Part shown: positions 57,058 through 64,000 of the stretch, piece after piece
How the letters are laid out: each line of letters opens with the position of its first letter
Position numbering within the stretch: the stretch's first letter is position 1
Assembly: GCF_003254295.1 (NCBI RefSeq)
Contig: NZ_QKZO01000011.1
Coordinates: 1 to 64,000, forward strand
Reading direction: 5' to 3'
Origin: Rhodobacter capsulatus
GTDB taxonomy: Bacteria; Pseudomonadota; Alphaproteobacteria; Rhodobacterales; Rhodobacteraceae
Length of the DNA: 64,000 nucleotides
Notes under the pieces: generated by a model
The model's database searches: none
What the model was told of the DNA's origin: nothing
What the model saw: the letters and a program-made list of their open reading frames with translations, nothing else
Translations under genes and position numbers: made by a program

Positions 57058-57788
57058 GGCGCGACCCCGGCCAGCGGCTGCAGGATCAGCCCGCCCTCGG
57101 CCTCGGCCAGATGGCAGCGGATGGCGAAGACCTCGCGCAAGAGCGCGGGGGTCAGCACGGTGCGGGGCGGGCCGTCGGCGACGATCCGGCCCTGATGCAG
57201 CACCCAAAGCCGGGTGCAATGCCGCGCCGCCAGCCCCAGATCATGCGCCGAGGCGATCACCGTGCGGCCCTCGGCGGCAAGGCGGGCGAAAAGCGCCATG
57301 CAGGCGATCTGATGCGCCGGGTCCAGGCCCGCGATCGGCTCGTCGGCCAAAAGAAGCGGGGTGTCCTGCGCCAAGGCCCGGGCAATCAGCACCCGCGCCT
57401 GCTCGCCGCCCGAAAGCGCCGTGGCCGGGCGCTGCGCCAGCGCCGCCACATCCATCCGGGCCAGGGCGGCGGCCACCTGCGGCGCGTCTTCGCGCCCGTC
57501 CTGCGCCAGCGCCACCAGCGCCGCGACGCGCAGCCCCCAGGCGATCTCGCGCTGCTGCGGCAGCCAGGCGGCGGCCCGCGCCCGGGCCCGCGGCGAAAGC
57601 TGCGCCAGCGAGGATTGGCCCCGCGCCGCGATCAGCCCCAGCGCGGCGTGCAGAAGCGTCGATTTCCCCGCCCCGTTCGGGCCGATCAGGCCGATGAACT
57701 CGCCCGCCTCGACGCGCAGGCTGGTCGGATGCAGCGTCACCCGCCCGCCCCGCCGCACGGTCAGATTGTCCAGCTGCATCAAGCTCAT
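57054..57788 (-). CDS. btuD: Cobalamin ABC transporter ATPase
   Basis: A 244-residue ABC ATPase: Walker A GPNGAGKS near residue 37, signature LSGGEQARVLIARAL near 126 and Walker B LLLADEP near 145. The FecCD-permease partner is next to it and a cobalamin riboswitch heads the operon, so the substrate is a corrinoid rather than an iron chelate. Overlaps btuC and cbiZ by 4 bases each. Confidence 0.9.
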   Translation of the reverse strand: MSLMQLDNLTVRRGGRVTLHPTSLRVEAGEFIGLIGPNGAGKSTLLHAALGLIAARGQSSLAQLSPRARARAAAWLPQQREIAWGLRVAALVALAQDGREDAPQVAAALARMDVAALAQRPATALSGGEQARVLIARALAQDTPLLLADEPIAGLDPAHQIACMALFARLAAEGRTVIASAHDLGLAARHCTRLWVLHQGRIVADGPPRTVLTPALLREVFAIRCHLAEAEGGLILQPLAGVAP

Positions 57789-58768
57789 GGCTGGCCCCGC
57801 ATCCGCCAGATCAGGTTCAGGAACACCGGCGCCCCCACCAGCGCCATCAAGACGCCCAGTTTCAGATCCTGCCCCGGCAGCACCTTGCGCACCGCGATAT
57901 CGGCGATCAGCACCAGCACCGCGCCGCCCAAAGCCGCCGCGGGCAAGAGCCGCGCCGGGCTGGCGCCGACGAGCGGGCGCAACAGATGCGGCACGACAAG
58001 GCCGACGAAACCGACCGTCCCCGCCACCGCTGTCGCCGCCCCCACCGAGGCCGCCGTGCCCAGGATCACCGCCAGCCGCAGCCGGGTCAGATCGATGCCC
58101 ATCGAGGCGGCGGCCTCCTCGCCGAGCGTCAGCGCGTCAAGGCCGCGGCCGGTGCGGGCCAGAAGCAGGCCGCCCAGCGCCATGAAGGGCGCGGCGATCG
58201 CGACATGGGTGAAGGAGCAATCGGCCAGCGACCCCATCATCCAGAACACGATATCCTGCGCCGCAAAGGGATTGGGCGAGAGGTTGAGCACCAGCGAGGT
58301 CAGCGCCGAGGCCAGCGCCGAAAGTGCGATCCCGGCCAGGATCAGCGCCAGCGTGCCGCCGCGCCCGGCCAGAAACAGGATCGCGGCCACGCCGATCAGC
58401 GCCCCCAGCAGCGCCGCCAGCGGCAGGGCCAGGGCAAAGCTGGCGGCAAGGCCCGTCTGCAGCGCGATCACCGCGCCCAGCGCCGCGGCGGCGGAAATGC
58501 CGATCACCCCGGGCTCCGCCATCGGGTTGCGCAACAGCCCCTGCATCGCCGCGCCCGACAGCCCAAGGCTTGCCCCCACCAGCACGGCCAGGATCGCCCG
58601 CGGCAGCCGGATTTCCCGCATCACCAGGCCCAGCGGCCCCTCGCCCCCGGTGACCAGCGCCTTGAGCGCAGTCAGCGGCGCCACCTCGGCCACGCCGGTC
58701 AGCAGCGAGGCGACAAGCAGCCCCGTCAGCGCCAGCCCAAGGCCGATGTGCAACGATCTTTCCGTCAT
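57785..58768 (-). CDS. btuC: Cobalamin ABC transporter permease
   Basis: A 327-residue FecCD-type permease with about ten membrane segments. Family landmarks are LPRAILAVLVGASLGLSGAA, NPMAEPGVIGISAAAALGA and VGLVVPHLLRPLVG. Paired with the ATPase downstream and the binding protein upstream (overlap 4 bases each). Confidence 0.9.
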   Translation of the reverse strand: MTERSLHIGLGLALTGLLVASLLTGVAEVAPLTALKALVTGGEGPLGLVMREIRLPRAILAVLVGASLGLSGAAMQGLLRNPMAEPGVIGISAAAALGAVIALQTGLAASFALALPLAALLGALIGVAAILFLAGRGGTLALILAGIALSALASALTSLVLNLSPNPFAAQDIVFWMMGSLADCSFTHVAIAAPFMALGGLLLARTGRGLDALTLGEEAAASMGIDLTRLRLAVILGTAASVGAATAVAGTVGFVGLVVPHLLRPLVGASPARLLPAAALGGAVLVLIADIAVRKVLPGQDLKLGVLMALVGAPVFLNLIWRMRGQP

Positions 58769-59574
58769 TTCATATCCTTGAGCCGGTCGGTGGCATCGAG
58801 AACCGAGGGCAGGCCGCAGATCCAGTCGCGGTCTTCCACGGCGGCGCGGTGGCCGGTCAGCGCGCCGAGCGCCGGATGGGTCAGCGGTTCCTCGGCGCGG
58901 GAGGACCCGGGACCGATCCGCCCGGTGACCACCAGATCGGGATCGGCCAGCACCAGCGCCTCGAGCGGCAGGGTGCTGCCCTGCGCCCGCCCCATCCGCG
59001 CGGCCAGCGTGTCGAAGCCGGCGGTGGTCAGGATCTCTCCGGCAAGGCTTTCATGGCCAGACATGTAGCCGCGCGCCGACCAGGTGGCGGCGAGCGGCCG
59101 CGGCCCGGGCAGGCTTGCCGCGCGGATCCGCGCCAGCCTTGCGGCGAAAGCCCCGGCCATCGCGGCGGCCTCGGGCTCGCGGCCGAGCAAGGCCCCCATC
59201 CGGGCGATGTCGGCCTGCATGTCGGCAAAGCTGTCGGCGGGCTCGAAGACCGCGACCGGGATGCCAAGGCGGCGCAGCATCGCCACGGTGGGCTGCGCCG
59301 TGTAGCGCCCGGCCAGCACCAGATCGGGATGCAGCAGATAGACCTCCTCGGCCTGACCGCGGTTCACCGGCCAGGCCATTGCGGCCTCGGCCATCACCGA
59401 GGCGGCGGGATCGCGGGCCAGACGGGTGATCGACACAAGCTGCCCCGGCGCGGCCAGCATCATCGCCAGCTGATCGGTGCACAGGTTGATCGAGACGACG
59501 CGCCCGGGCGCCGCTGCAACGGGCAGCACCGGGGCAAGGCACAGGAACAGGCCGCAAAGCAAGGCAAGGCGCAT
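58765..59574 (-). CDS. btuF: Periplasmic cobalamin-binding protein
   Basis: A 269-residue BtuF/FhuD-type protein. Signal peptide LALLCGLFLCLAPVLPVAAA, then RVVSINLCTDQLAMMLA, the classic start of this fold, and HPDLVLAG / ADPDLVVTG clefts. Captures cobalamin after BtuB and delivers it to BtuCD. Two bases separate it from btuB. Confidence 0.88.
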   Translation of the reverse strand: MRLALLCGLFLCLAPVLPVAAAPGRVVSINLCTDQLAMMLAAPGQLVSITRLARDPAASVMAEAAMAWPVNRGQAEEVYLLHPDLVLAGRYTAQPTVAMLRRLGIPVAVFEPADSFADMQADIARMGALLGREPEAAAMAGAFAARLARIRAASLPGPRPLAATWSARGYMSGHESLAGEILTTAGFDTLAARMGRAQGSTLPLEALVLADPDLVVTGRIGPGSSRAEEPLTHPALGALTGHRAAVEDRDWICGLPSVLDATDRLKDMK

Positions 59575-59576
59575 GC

Positions 59577-61430
59577 TCAGAACGTCGTGCCGATGCCAAG
59601 ATAGATGGCGCGCTCGGGCTGGTTGAAGCCGGTGGCGGTCTCGTAATCGGCGTCGAACAGGTTCTCGATGCGCAGGCTTGCCCGGGTCGTGTCGGTGATC
59701 GCAGCGCTCAGGGTCATGTCCGCAACGGTGTAATCGGGCATCGACACCAGCGCGCCGTTGACCTTGTCGAGCCGGTCGGCCACGTGACGGGCGCTGAAGG
59801 CCGTTTGCCAGCCCGAGGCAAACTCGCGGCTGAGCCCTGCCACGAGCACATGGCGCGGCGCGCGGGCGGCGGGGGTGGTAAGCCCCTTGTCGTGCACATC
59901 GGCATCGGCATAGGTGTAGGTGCCAAAGACCTGCCAGCCCGCCGCCAGATCGGCCTTGCCCTCAAGCTCGATCCCCCGCGCGCGGGTGGTCCCCGAAACC
60001 GTCACATAGCAGCCCGGCCAGCCCGTCGTCGTGACGCTTTTGCAGCTGGTCGCATTCTGGTCCCAGTCGATCTTGTCGGTGATCCGGGTGTCGAACAGCG
60101 TCGCCTTGATCGTGCCAGAGGCAAAGATCCGCTCGGCGCCGATCTCATAGCTGCGGCTCTGCTCGGGTTGCAGTTCCGTATTGCCGAAGTCGCTCCAGAG
60201 TTCATAGGGCGAAGGCGCGCGGAACCCGGTGGCGGCGACGGCGCGGATCACCCAGGCGTCCGAGGGCCGGAACGCCAGACCGAGCCGCCCGGAGGTTTCG
60301 CCGCCGAACAGGCTGTGCTGATCGTGCCGCAGCGCGACCGACAGGTCGAGATCGTCGCGCGCGGCCCAGAGCGCCTCGGCAAAGACCGCATTCGTGGCGA
60401 TGCCCTTGTCGATCCGGCTGCCCCAGGAGGACACATCGAGATTCTCCTCGGTCCGGTCCGCCCCCCAGCTGAGCGACACCGGCCCGCTGCCCGTCCAGCG
60501 CCCGGTATAGGCATAGCCTGTCCGGTCGCCCTCATAGACCGCAGGGTAGGAATAGTCCCGCTCGGTGCGCAGCCGGGTCAGTGCCAGCTCCTGCGTCACC
60601 GCCCCGGAGATCAGCGTGCCGAACACCCGCGCCCCGCGCAGGCGGCTGTCCACGGTGTCGGCGCTGTCGGCGCCGGTTCCGTCCAGATCGGCCCGGCTGT
60701 CCTCGGCAATCAGGTTCGCGCCAAGGCTCAGGCTGTCGGTCAGCGCGTATCGGCCGTGAAGGCGGGCCGAGGTGCCGCGGAAGCCGTCCTTTTCGGTGCC
60801 GCGCGAGGAGGCGGAAAACCCGTCGGTCAGCGTGCGCGCAAGGCTCAGCGCCAGTTCGGCCCGGTCGGACTTGACCCCTACCGACCCGGCAGCCGACAGC
60901 GTCCCCATCGAGCCGCCCTCAAGGCTGGCGCGGCCGGAGGTGCCCTCGCGTTCGGGCCGCCAGCTGGTGATGTCGATCACCCCCGCCACCGCCTCCGAGC
61001 CGTAAAGCGCCGATTGCGAGCCGCGCAGCACCTCGATGCGCGACAGGCCCGCCGTGGTCAGCCCGCCGAAGTCGAATTTGACCTTGTCCGAGGAGGGGTC
61101 GGAAACGTCGATGCCGTCGATGCGGGCCCCGACGTAAGACCCCGGCAGACCGCGCAGGCGCAGATCGGACAGGGTGCCCAGCCCGCCGTTCGAGGTCAGC
61201 GTGACCCCGGGGAGCCGCGCCACCAGCGCACCAAAGGAAAGCGGCGCGCCGATCAGATCGGCCTCGGTCAGCACATCGACGCTGGCGCCGGTGCGGCTGA
61301 GCTTGACCGGCTCCGCCGAGGCGGTGACGGAGATCGTGTCCAGATCGGTGATCTCCTCCTGCGCCAGCGCGGGGGCGGCGGCAGAGGCGAAGGCGGCAGA
61401 GAGCAGGGCAAGACGCGACAGAGGCGGCAT
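59577..61430 (-). CDS. btuB: TonB-dependent cobalamin receptor
   Basis: A 617-residue outer-membrane receptor. Signal peptide (LALLSAAFASAAAPALAQ), TonB box-like DTISVTA, a plug domain (LARLPGVTLTSNGG, YGSEAVAGVIDI) and a 22-strand-type barrel ending GIGTTF with terminal Phe. The riboswitch upstream and the btuFCD genes downstream identify cobalamin as ligand. The ATG at 61430 gives a proper signal peptide; upstream residues belong to the riboswitch. Confidence 0.92.
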   Translation of the reverse strand: MPPLSRLALLSAAFASAAAPALAQEEITDLDTISVTASAEPVKLSRTGASVDVLTEADLIGAPLSFGALVARLPGVTLTSNGGLGTLSDLRLRGLPGSYVGARIDGIDVSDPSSDKVKFDFGGLTTAGLSRIEVLRGSQSALYGSEAVAGVIDITSWRPEREGTSGRASLEGGSMGTLSAAGSVGVKSDRAELALSLARTLTDGFSASSRGTEKDGFRGTSARLHGRYALTDSLSLGANLIAEDSRADLDGTGADSADTVDSRLRGARVFGTLISGAVTQELALTRLRTERDYSYPAVYEGDRTGYAYTGRWTGSGPVSLSWGADRTEENLDVSSWGSRIDKGIATNAVFAEALWAARDDLDLSVALRHDQHSLFGGETSGRLGLAFRPSDAWVIRAVAATGFRAPSPYELWSDFGNTELQPEQSRSYEIGAERIFASGTIKATLFDTRITDKIDWDQNATSCKSVTTTGWPGCYVTVSGTTRARGIELEGKADLAAGWQVFGTYTYADADVHDKGLTTPAARAPRHVLVAGLSREFASGWQTAFSARHVADRLDKVNGALVSMPDYTVADMTLSAAITDTTRASLRIENLFDADYETATGFNQPERAIYLGIGTTF

Positions 61431-61569
61431 AGGACAGACCTTTTCCGTTCGGGCCAAACGGCCCGGCATGAGAGAAATCGCGGAAAAGCAGGGGCTTTCC
61501 GCAGACGGCGACAGCTCACCTCTGCGGAAAGACCGCTCCCGGGGCGCCCCTCGCGCCCGGGTGGGTGAT

Positions 61570-61740
61570 CGTCCAAGCAGGTCTCCTGGCTCACGGGTCT
61601 TCGCTCGGTCGGCCTTCCCGGGCTGGGCCCAGTGGCAGTTCGACGTCGCTCGCCGCTCACAGTTGCGGGGGCAGCCACGGTCTGGGCCCTGCGGCCGTTC
61701 CGTGTTCCCTTTCAATCCGACCCGCAGGCCGGAACTTGGA
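61570..61740 (-). promoter_or_regulatory. Cobalamin riboswitch upstream of btuB
   Basis: Minus-strand RNA holds the B12 box GCCCCCGCAACTGT (complement of 61659-61672) and the 3' GCCAGGAGACCTGC (complement of 61577-61590) of the AdoCbl riboswitch. It controls btuB-F-C-D-cbiZ; high cobalamin would reduce expression. Confidence 0.92.
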
Positions 61741-61773
61741 CGGCGTGCAGCCAAAACGAAATCGCCCGGCGCG

Positions 61774-62637
61774 TCAAGCGGTGCTTTCGCGCGGCCGCGG
61801 CGCGGCGGTGGCGCAGGCAGGATCCGGCGCGGCCGCGATTTCCCAAGCCGTTGCAAGGGCTTCGACGTCCTTTTCGGCGCCGCTCGTCTGCCCGCCGAAG
61901 CGCTGCCAGAGCGTGGTGACATGTCGCACCGGCCGCAGCCCGGACCAGCCGATCGGCCCCGTCGCGGTGACCGCCCAAAGCCCGGGCGCGGGCAGCGAGA
62001 CCCGGAACCGGCCCTCGCGGTCGGTTTCGGCCACGATCCAGAGCGGCGCCCCGTGGCCTGGCAGGGCTTTCACCTGGCCGCCGACGGGTTCCGCCCCCAC
62101 CCGTTCCAGAAGCACCGTCGTCGCCGTCAGCGCCCGCCCCTGTGCCAGCACCCGCGCCGAAAACCCCATCCCCGGCAGGAACCCGGGCAAGAGCAGGTCG
62201 GGCAGGATCTCGACGGCAAGGCCAAGCGGCTCCGGCGCGGCGGGCGCGGCGCCGCGCAAGACGAAGCACGCGGCCGCATGCTGTACCAGCCCGCGGCCTT
62301 CGGGATCGCGCCCGACCGGGGCCTCGGCGTGGATCCGGTGCAGCCCCGGCGCCGACAGATCAACCCGGGTCCGCCAGGCGCGCGCGGCATTGCCCGCGCC
62401 CTGCAGCAGATCCGCCGTCAGCCCGGAGGTCAGATCGGTGCGCCGGTCCCCGTGCAGGTGCAGCGCCGCGCTTGGCGGGGGCAGGTCCAGCACCACCCCC
62501 CCGCCCAAAGGATCGCCGAGGGCAAGGGTCAGCAGGCCGCCCGTCTCGGGCAGATGCGCCATCAGCCCCGGCGTGGCGGGGCGGGGGATCGCCAGCAGCG
62601 CGCGGGCGGCGGCCATCAGGTTTCCGTGCAAGAACAT
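61774..62637 (-). CDS. Hypothetical protein under cobalamin riboswitch control
   Basis: A 287-residue protein with a mostly beta pattern and few charges. Two regions look like transthyretin/DUF4198-type sandwiches (LPGFLPGMGFSARVLAQGRAL and REGRFRVSLPAPGLWAVTATGPIG). No signal peptide is evident at MFLHGNLMAAARALL, although DUF4198 relatives are usually exported. Riboswitch control suggests a role in cobalt or corrinoid uptake. Lies between two riboswitches. Confidence 0.6.
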   Translation of the reverse strand: MFLHGNLMAAARALLAIPRPATPGLMAHLPETGGLLTLALGDPLGGGVVLDLPPPSAALHLHGDRRTDLTSGLTADLLQGAGNAARAWRTRVDLSAPGLHRIHAEAPVGRDPEGRGLVQHAAACFVLRGAAPAAPEPLGLAVEILPDLLLPGFLPGMGFSARVLAQGRALTATTVLLERVGAEPVGGQVKALPGHGAPLWIVAETDREGRFRVSLPAPGLWAVTATGPIGWSGLRPVRHVTTLWQRFGGQTSGAEKDVEALATAWEIAAAPDPACATAAPRPRESTA

Positions 62638-62784
62638 GGTCGTTTCCTTCCGGGGCGCGGTCCGGACAACCGGCCGCAAGACGCGAAAGGACGAAGGGAT
62701 GTGGCCCCAGAGAGCCGGGCAGAGAGCCGGGCCCCCGGGGGCCAGACGCGCACCCCGGCGTCCGGTGAAACCGGGCCTTGGCCC

Positions 62785-62960
62785 GGGGGGTGGCAGGTCT
62801 CCTGGCTTGCGGGTCCGGGCTCGGGTCGGCCTTCCCGGGGTATCCCCAGTGGCATCGTCGACCGTCGCTCGCCGCTCACAGTTGCGGGGGCAGCTGCGGC
62901 TTTGCCCGAAGGCACACCGCATTCCCTTTTCATCCCCGCCGAACGGGGAACCAATCCCGC
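62785..62960 (-). promoter_or_regulatory. Second cobalamin riboswitch
   Basis: Minus-strand RNA with B12 box GCCCCCGCAACTGT (complement of 62878-62891) and AAGCCAGGAGACCTGCC (complement of 62788-62804), upstream of the gene at 61774-62637. Confidence 0.92.
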
Positions 62961-63049
62961 CTTGGTTGTGCCAGCCCCCGCCGCCCGCGTCAATCGGCTT
63001 CCGTCGCGGGCAGTTGACAGTCACCCGGCAAGCGCGCATGTTGCCCCCG

Positions 63050-63210
63050 CCTTGGTTCCGCGGCTGATCCCGCGGACGAAGAGGGAAGCCGGTGCAAGTC
63101 CGGCGCTGCCCCCGCAACTGTAAGCGGCAAGCCCCGAGCACGGCCACTGATCGCAGGATCGGGAAGGCGCAAGGGGCGTTCGAGCCGCAAGCCAGGAGAC
63201 CTGCCAGGCC
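63050..63210 (+). promoter_or_regulatory. Third cobalamin riboswitch, plus strand
   Basis: GCCCCCGCAACTGT at 63108-63121, GCCGGTGCAAGTCCGGC just before it and GCCAGGAGACCTGCC at 63191-63205. TTGACA at 63014-63019 may be a -35 element. It controls the plus-strand operon with the DUF1636 gene and cobQ. Confidence 0.93.
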
Positions 63211-63307
63211 GAAAACCATCCCGGGCGGCGGGCCCGGAGGCAGGGTGCTTCGGCTTGTCCGGGGCCTGTCCCCTTACCGCTTTCCGGCCCAATGCCAGAG
63301 GAACGGT

Positions 63308-63439
63308 ATGGCGCCGAAAGACACGACCCCGATCACGGCCCCGATCACGGCCCCGATCACGACCTGGGGCGGCCTGTCACCCGGGCATCGCCCCGCCCCG
63401 CAGGCCACCTCGCAGCCCGGGGAGCGCCGCCATGGCTGA
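63308..63439 (+). CDS. Small ORF between riboswitch and DUF1636 gene
   Basis: A 43-codon frame starting ATG at 63308, overlapping the next gene by eight bases. The N-terminus is encoded by three tandem CCCGATCACGGC-like 12-base units (TPITAPITAPIT), the rest is Pro/Gly/His-rich. It is not recognised. It could be a metal-binding peptide, a translational-coupling leader or not a gene. Confidence 0.3.
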   Translation: MAPKDTTPITAPITAPITTWGGLSPGHRPAPQATSQPGERRHG

Positions 63440-63803
63440 CGGAGGATCCCCGCCCGGAGCGCGCCCGTTCCGGGTGCTGGGCTGCAGCACCTGCCGCCAT
63501 GCCGACGCGCCCTGCCGCCCCGGCCTCGCCTTTCTGAACCGGCTGTGCCAGGCCCTTGCCCTGGCGCCGGTGGGGGCGGATTTCGACATCAGCGGCTCCG
63601 CCAGCCTGTGTTGCGGCACAAGGCTTTGCCCGGTGGTCTGGTGCGCCACGCCCGAAGGCGCGCGGCTTTGGGGCGATGTCCCCCCCGAGGTGCCGGTGGC
63701 GGCGCTTCTTGACCCGGAGCAGAGCGAGGCTCTTCCCGGCTCCCTCCACCCGCCCGTCCGCGCCGCCGCCGAGATCACCGCCGGGCCGGGCCTGCTGCAC
63801 TGA
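63432..63803 (+). CDS. DUF1636 cysteine-rich metal-binding-like protein
   Basis: A 123-residue protein. Cysteines in VLGCSTCRHADAPC and LCCGTRLCPV are the DUF1636 pattern, suggesting a small metal or cluster-binding protein. DUF1636 genes recur in cobalamin clusters. ATG at 63432, riboswitch-controlled, 69 bases upstream of cobQ. Confidence 0.75.
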   Translation: MADGGSPPGARPFRVLGCSTCRHADAPCRPGLAFLNRLCQALALAPVGADFDISGSASLCCGTRLCPVVWCATPEGARLWGDVPPEVPVAALLDPEQSEALPGSLHPPVRAAAEITAGPGLLH

Positions 63804-63872
63804 TCCCCCCGACCTTCCGGTGTCGGGCTGCCCCGGCGCCGTCCTTGCCTTGCCGACCGAACGGACCCTGCC

Positions 63873-64000
63873 ATGACCCTCTCGCTTCCCGACCACGATC
63901 CGGTGCCGCCGCTGCCGGAACTCGATGTGCCGTTCCTGACCCCGCCGCCGCCGCGGCGCGGCCGGGCGCTGATGATCCAGGGCACCAGTTCCGATGTCGG
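63873..64000 (+). CDS. cobQ: Cobyric acid synthase, N-terminal fragment (cut by window end)
   Basis: Only the first 42 codons are visible: a Pro-rich start MTLSLPDHDPVPPLPEL followed by RALMIQGTSSDVG, the glutamine amidotransferase-like ATP-binding P-loop start of CobQ/CbiP (MIQGT-S-D-G-K-S). It amidates the corrin ring side chains. Riboswitch context fits. CobB-type relatives share the motif, but MIQGTSSDVG is typical of CobQ. Confidence 0.8.
   Translation, partial: MTLSLPDHDPVPPLPELDVPFLTPPPPRRGRALMIQGTSSDV

Overview
The window looks like the chromosome of a purple non-sulphur alphaproteobacterium, most probably Rhodobacter capsulatus or a close relative. Grounds: high GC, an rrn operon ending in 5S rRNA and initiator tRNA, a bioBFDAGC-type biotin operon, and a cobalamin uptake/salvage cluster (btuB-F-C-D, cbiZ) under cobalamin riboswitches with cobQ at the edge. 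The species is inferred from gene order and protein character; no search was run.

Layout. (1) 1-310: end of an rrn operon (5S rRNA, tRNA-fMet). (2) 292-47406: an integrated island of about 47 kb. Its ends are two copies of the 19-bp 3' end of tRNA-fMet (292-310 and 47388-47406). The terminator that would normally follow the tRNA lies just beyond the right copy (47434-47458). A serine recombinase sits at the left end and its reading frame runs into the tRNA. Cargo, left to right: an FtsH-like AAA+ metalloprotease with a PD-(D/E)XK protein; a ribbon-helix-helix-like protein; a membrane protein; a RelE/Xre toxin-antitoxin pair; a GHKL-ATPase/STAS-like/PIN three-gene cassette; a MobC + relaxase (Toprim) mobilisation pair; a four-gene operon whose first two genes resemble Druantia type III (DruH, DruE) followed by a giant ATPase; and a complete type III CRISPR-Cas locus.

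The CRISPR locus (32960-47223) is the most interesting part. It has Cas6, a Cas10 without an obvious HD domain, three large RAMP proteins, an RT-Cas1 fusion, Cas2, a small DHH-type phosphodiesterase and a CorA-like membrane protein. The last two match the known pairing of a nucleotide second messenger (SAM-AMP in Bacteroides fragilis) with a CorA effector and the NrN phosphodiesterase that clears the signal. Three tiny arrays (2, 3 and 4 repeats) punctuate the modules. Each has a 145-146 bp leader ending in the same 13-bp motif CACTCCACTGGGT, and two of these leaders also abut the starts of cas10 and RT-cas1.

(3) 47459-50228: a chromosomal patch of insertion-sequence debris (IS30-type and IS66-type remnants). 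(4) 50229-56155: a GntR regulator and the biotin operon bioB-F-D-A-G-C on the minus strand, genes overlapping by 1-4 bases. (5) 56371-64000: the vitamin B12 region. btuB-btuF-btuC-btuD-cbiZ are on the minus strand behind a cobalamin riboswitch; a second minus-strand riboswitch precedes a gene of unknown function; a third, on the plus strand, precedes a 43-residue ORF, a DUF1636 protein and cobQ (cut by the window end).
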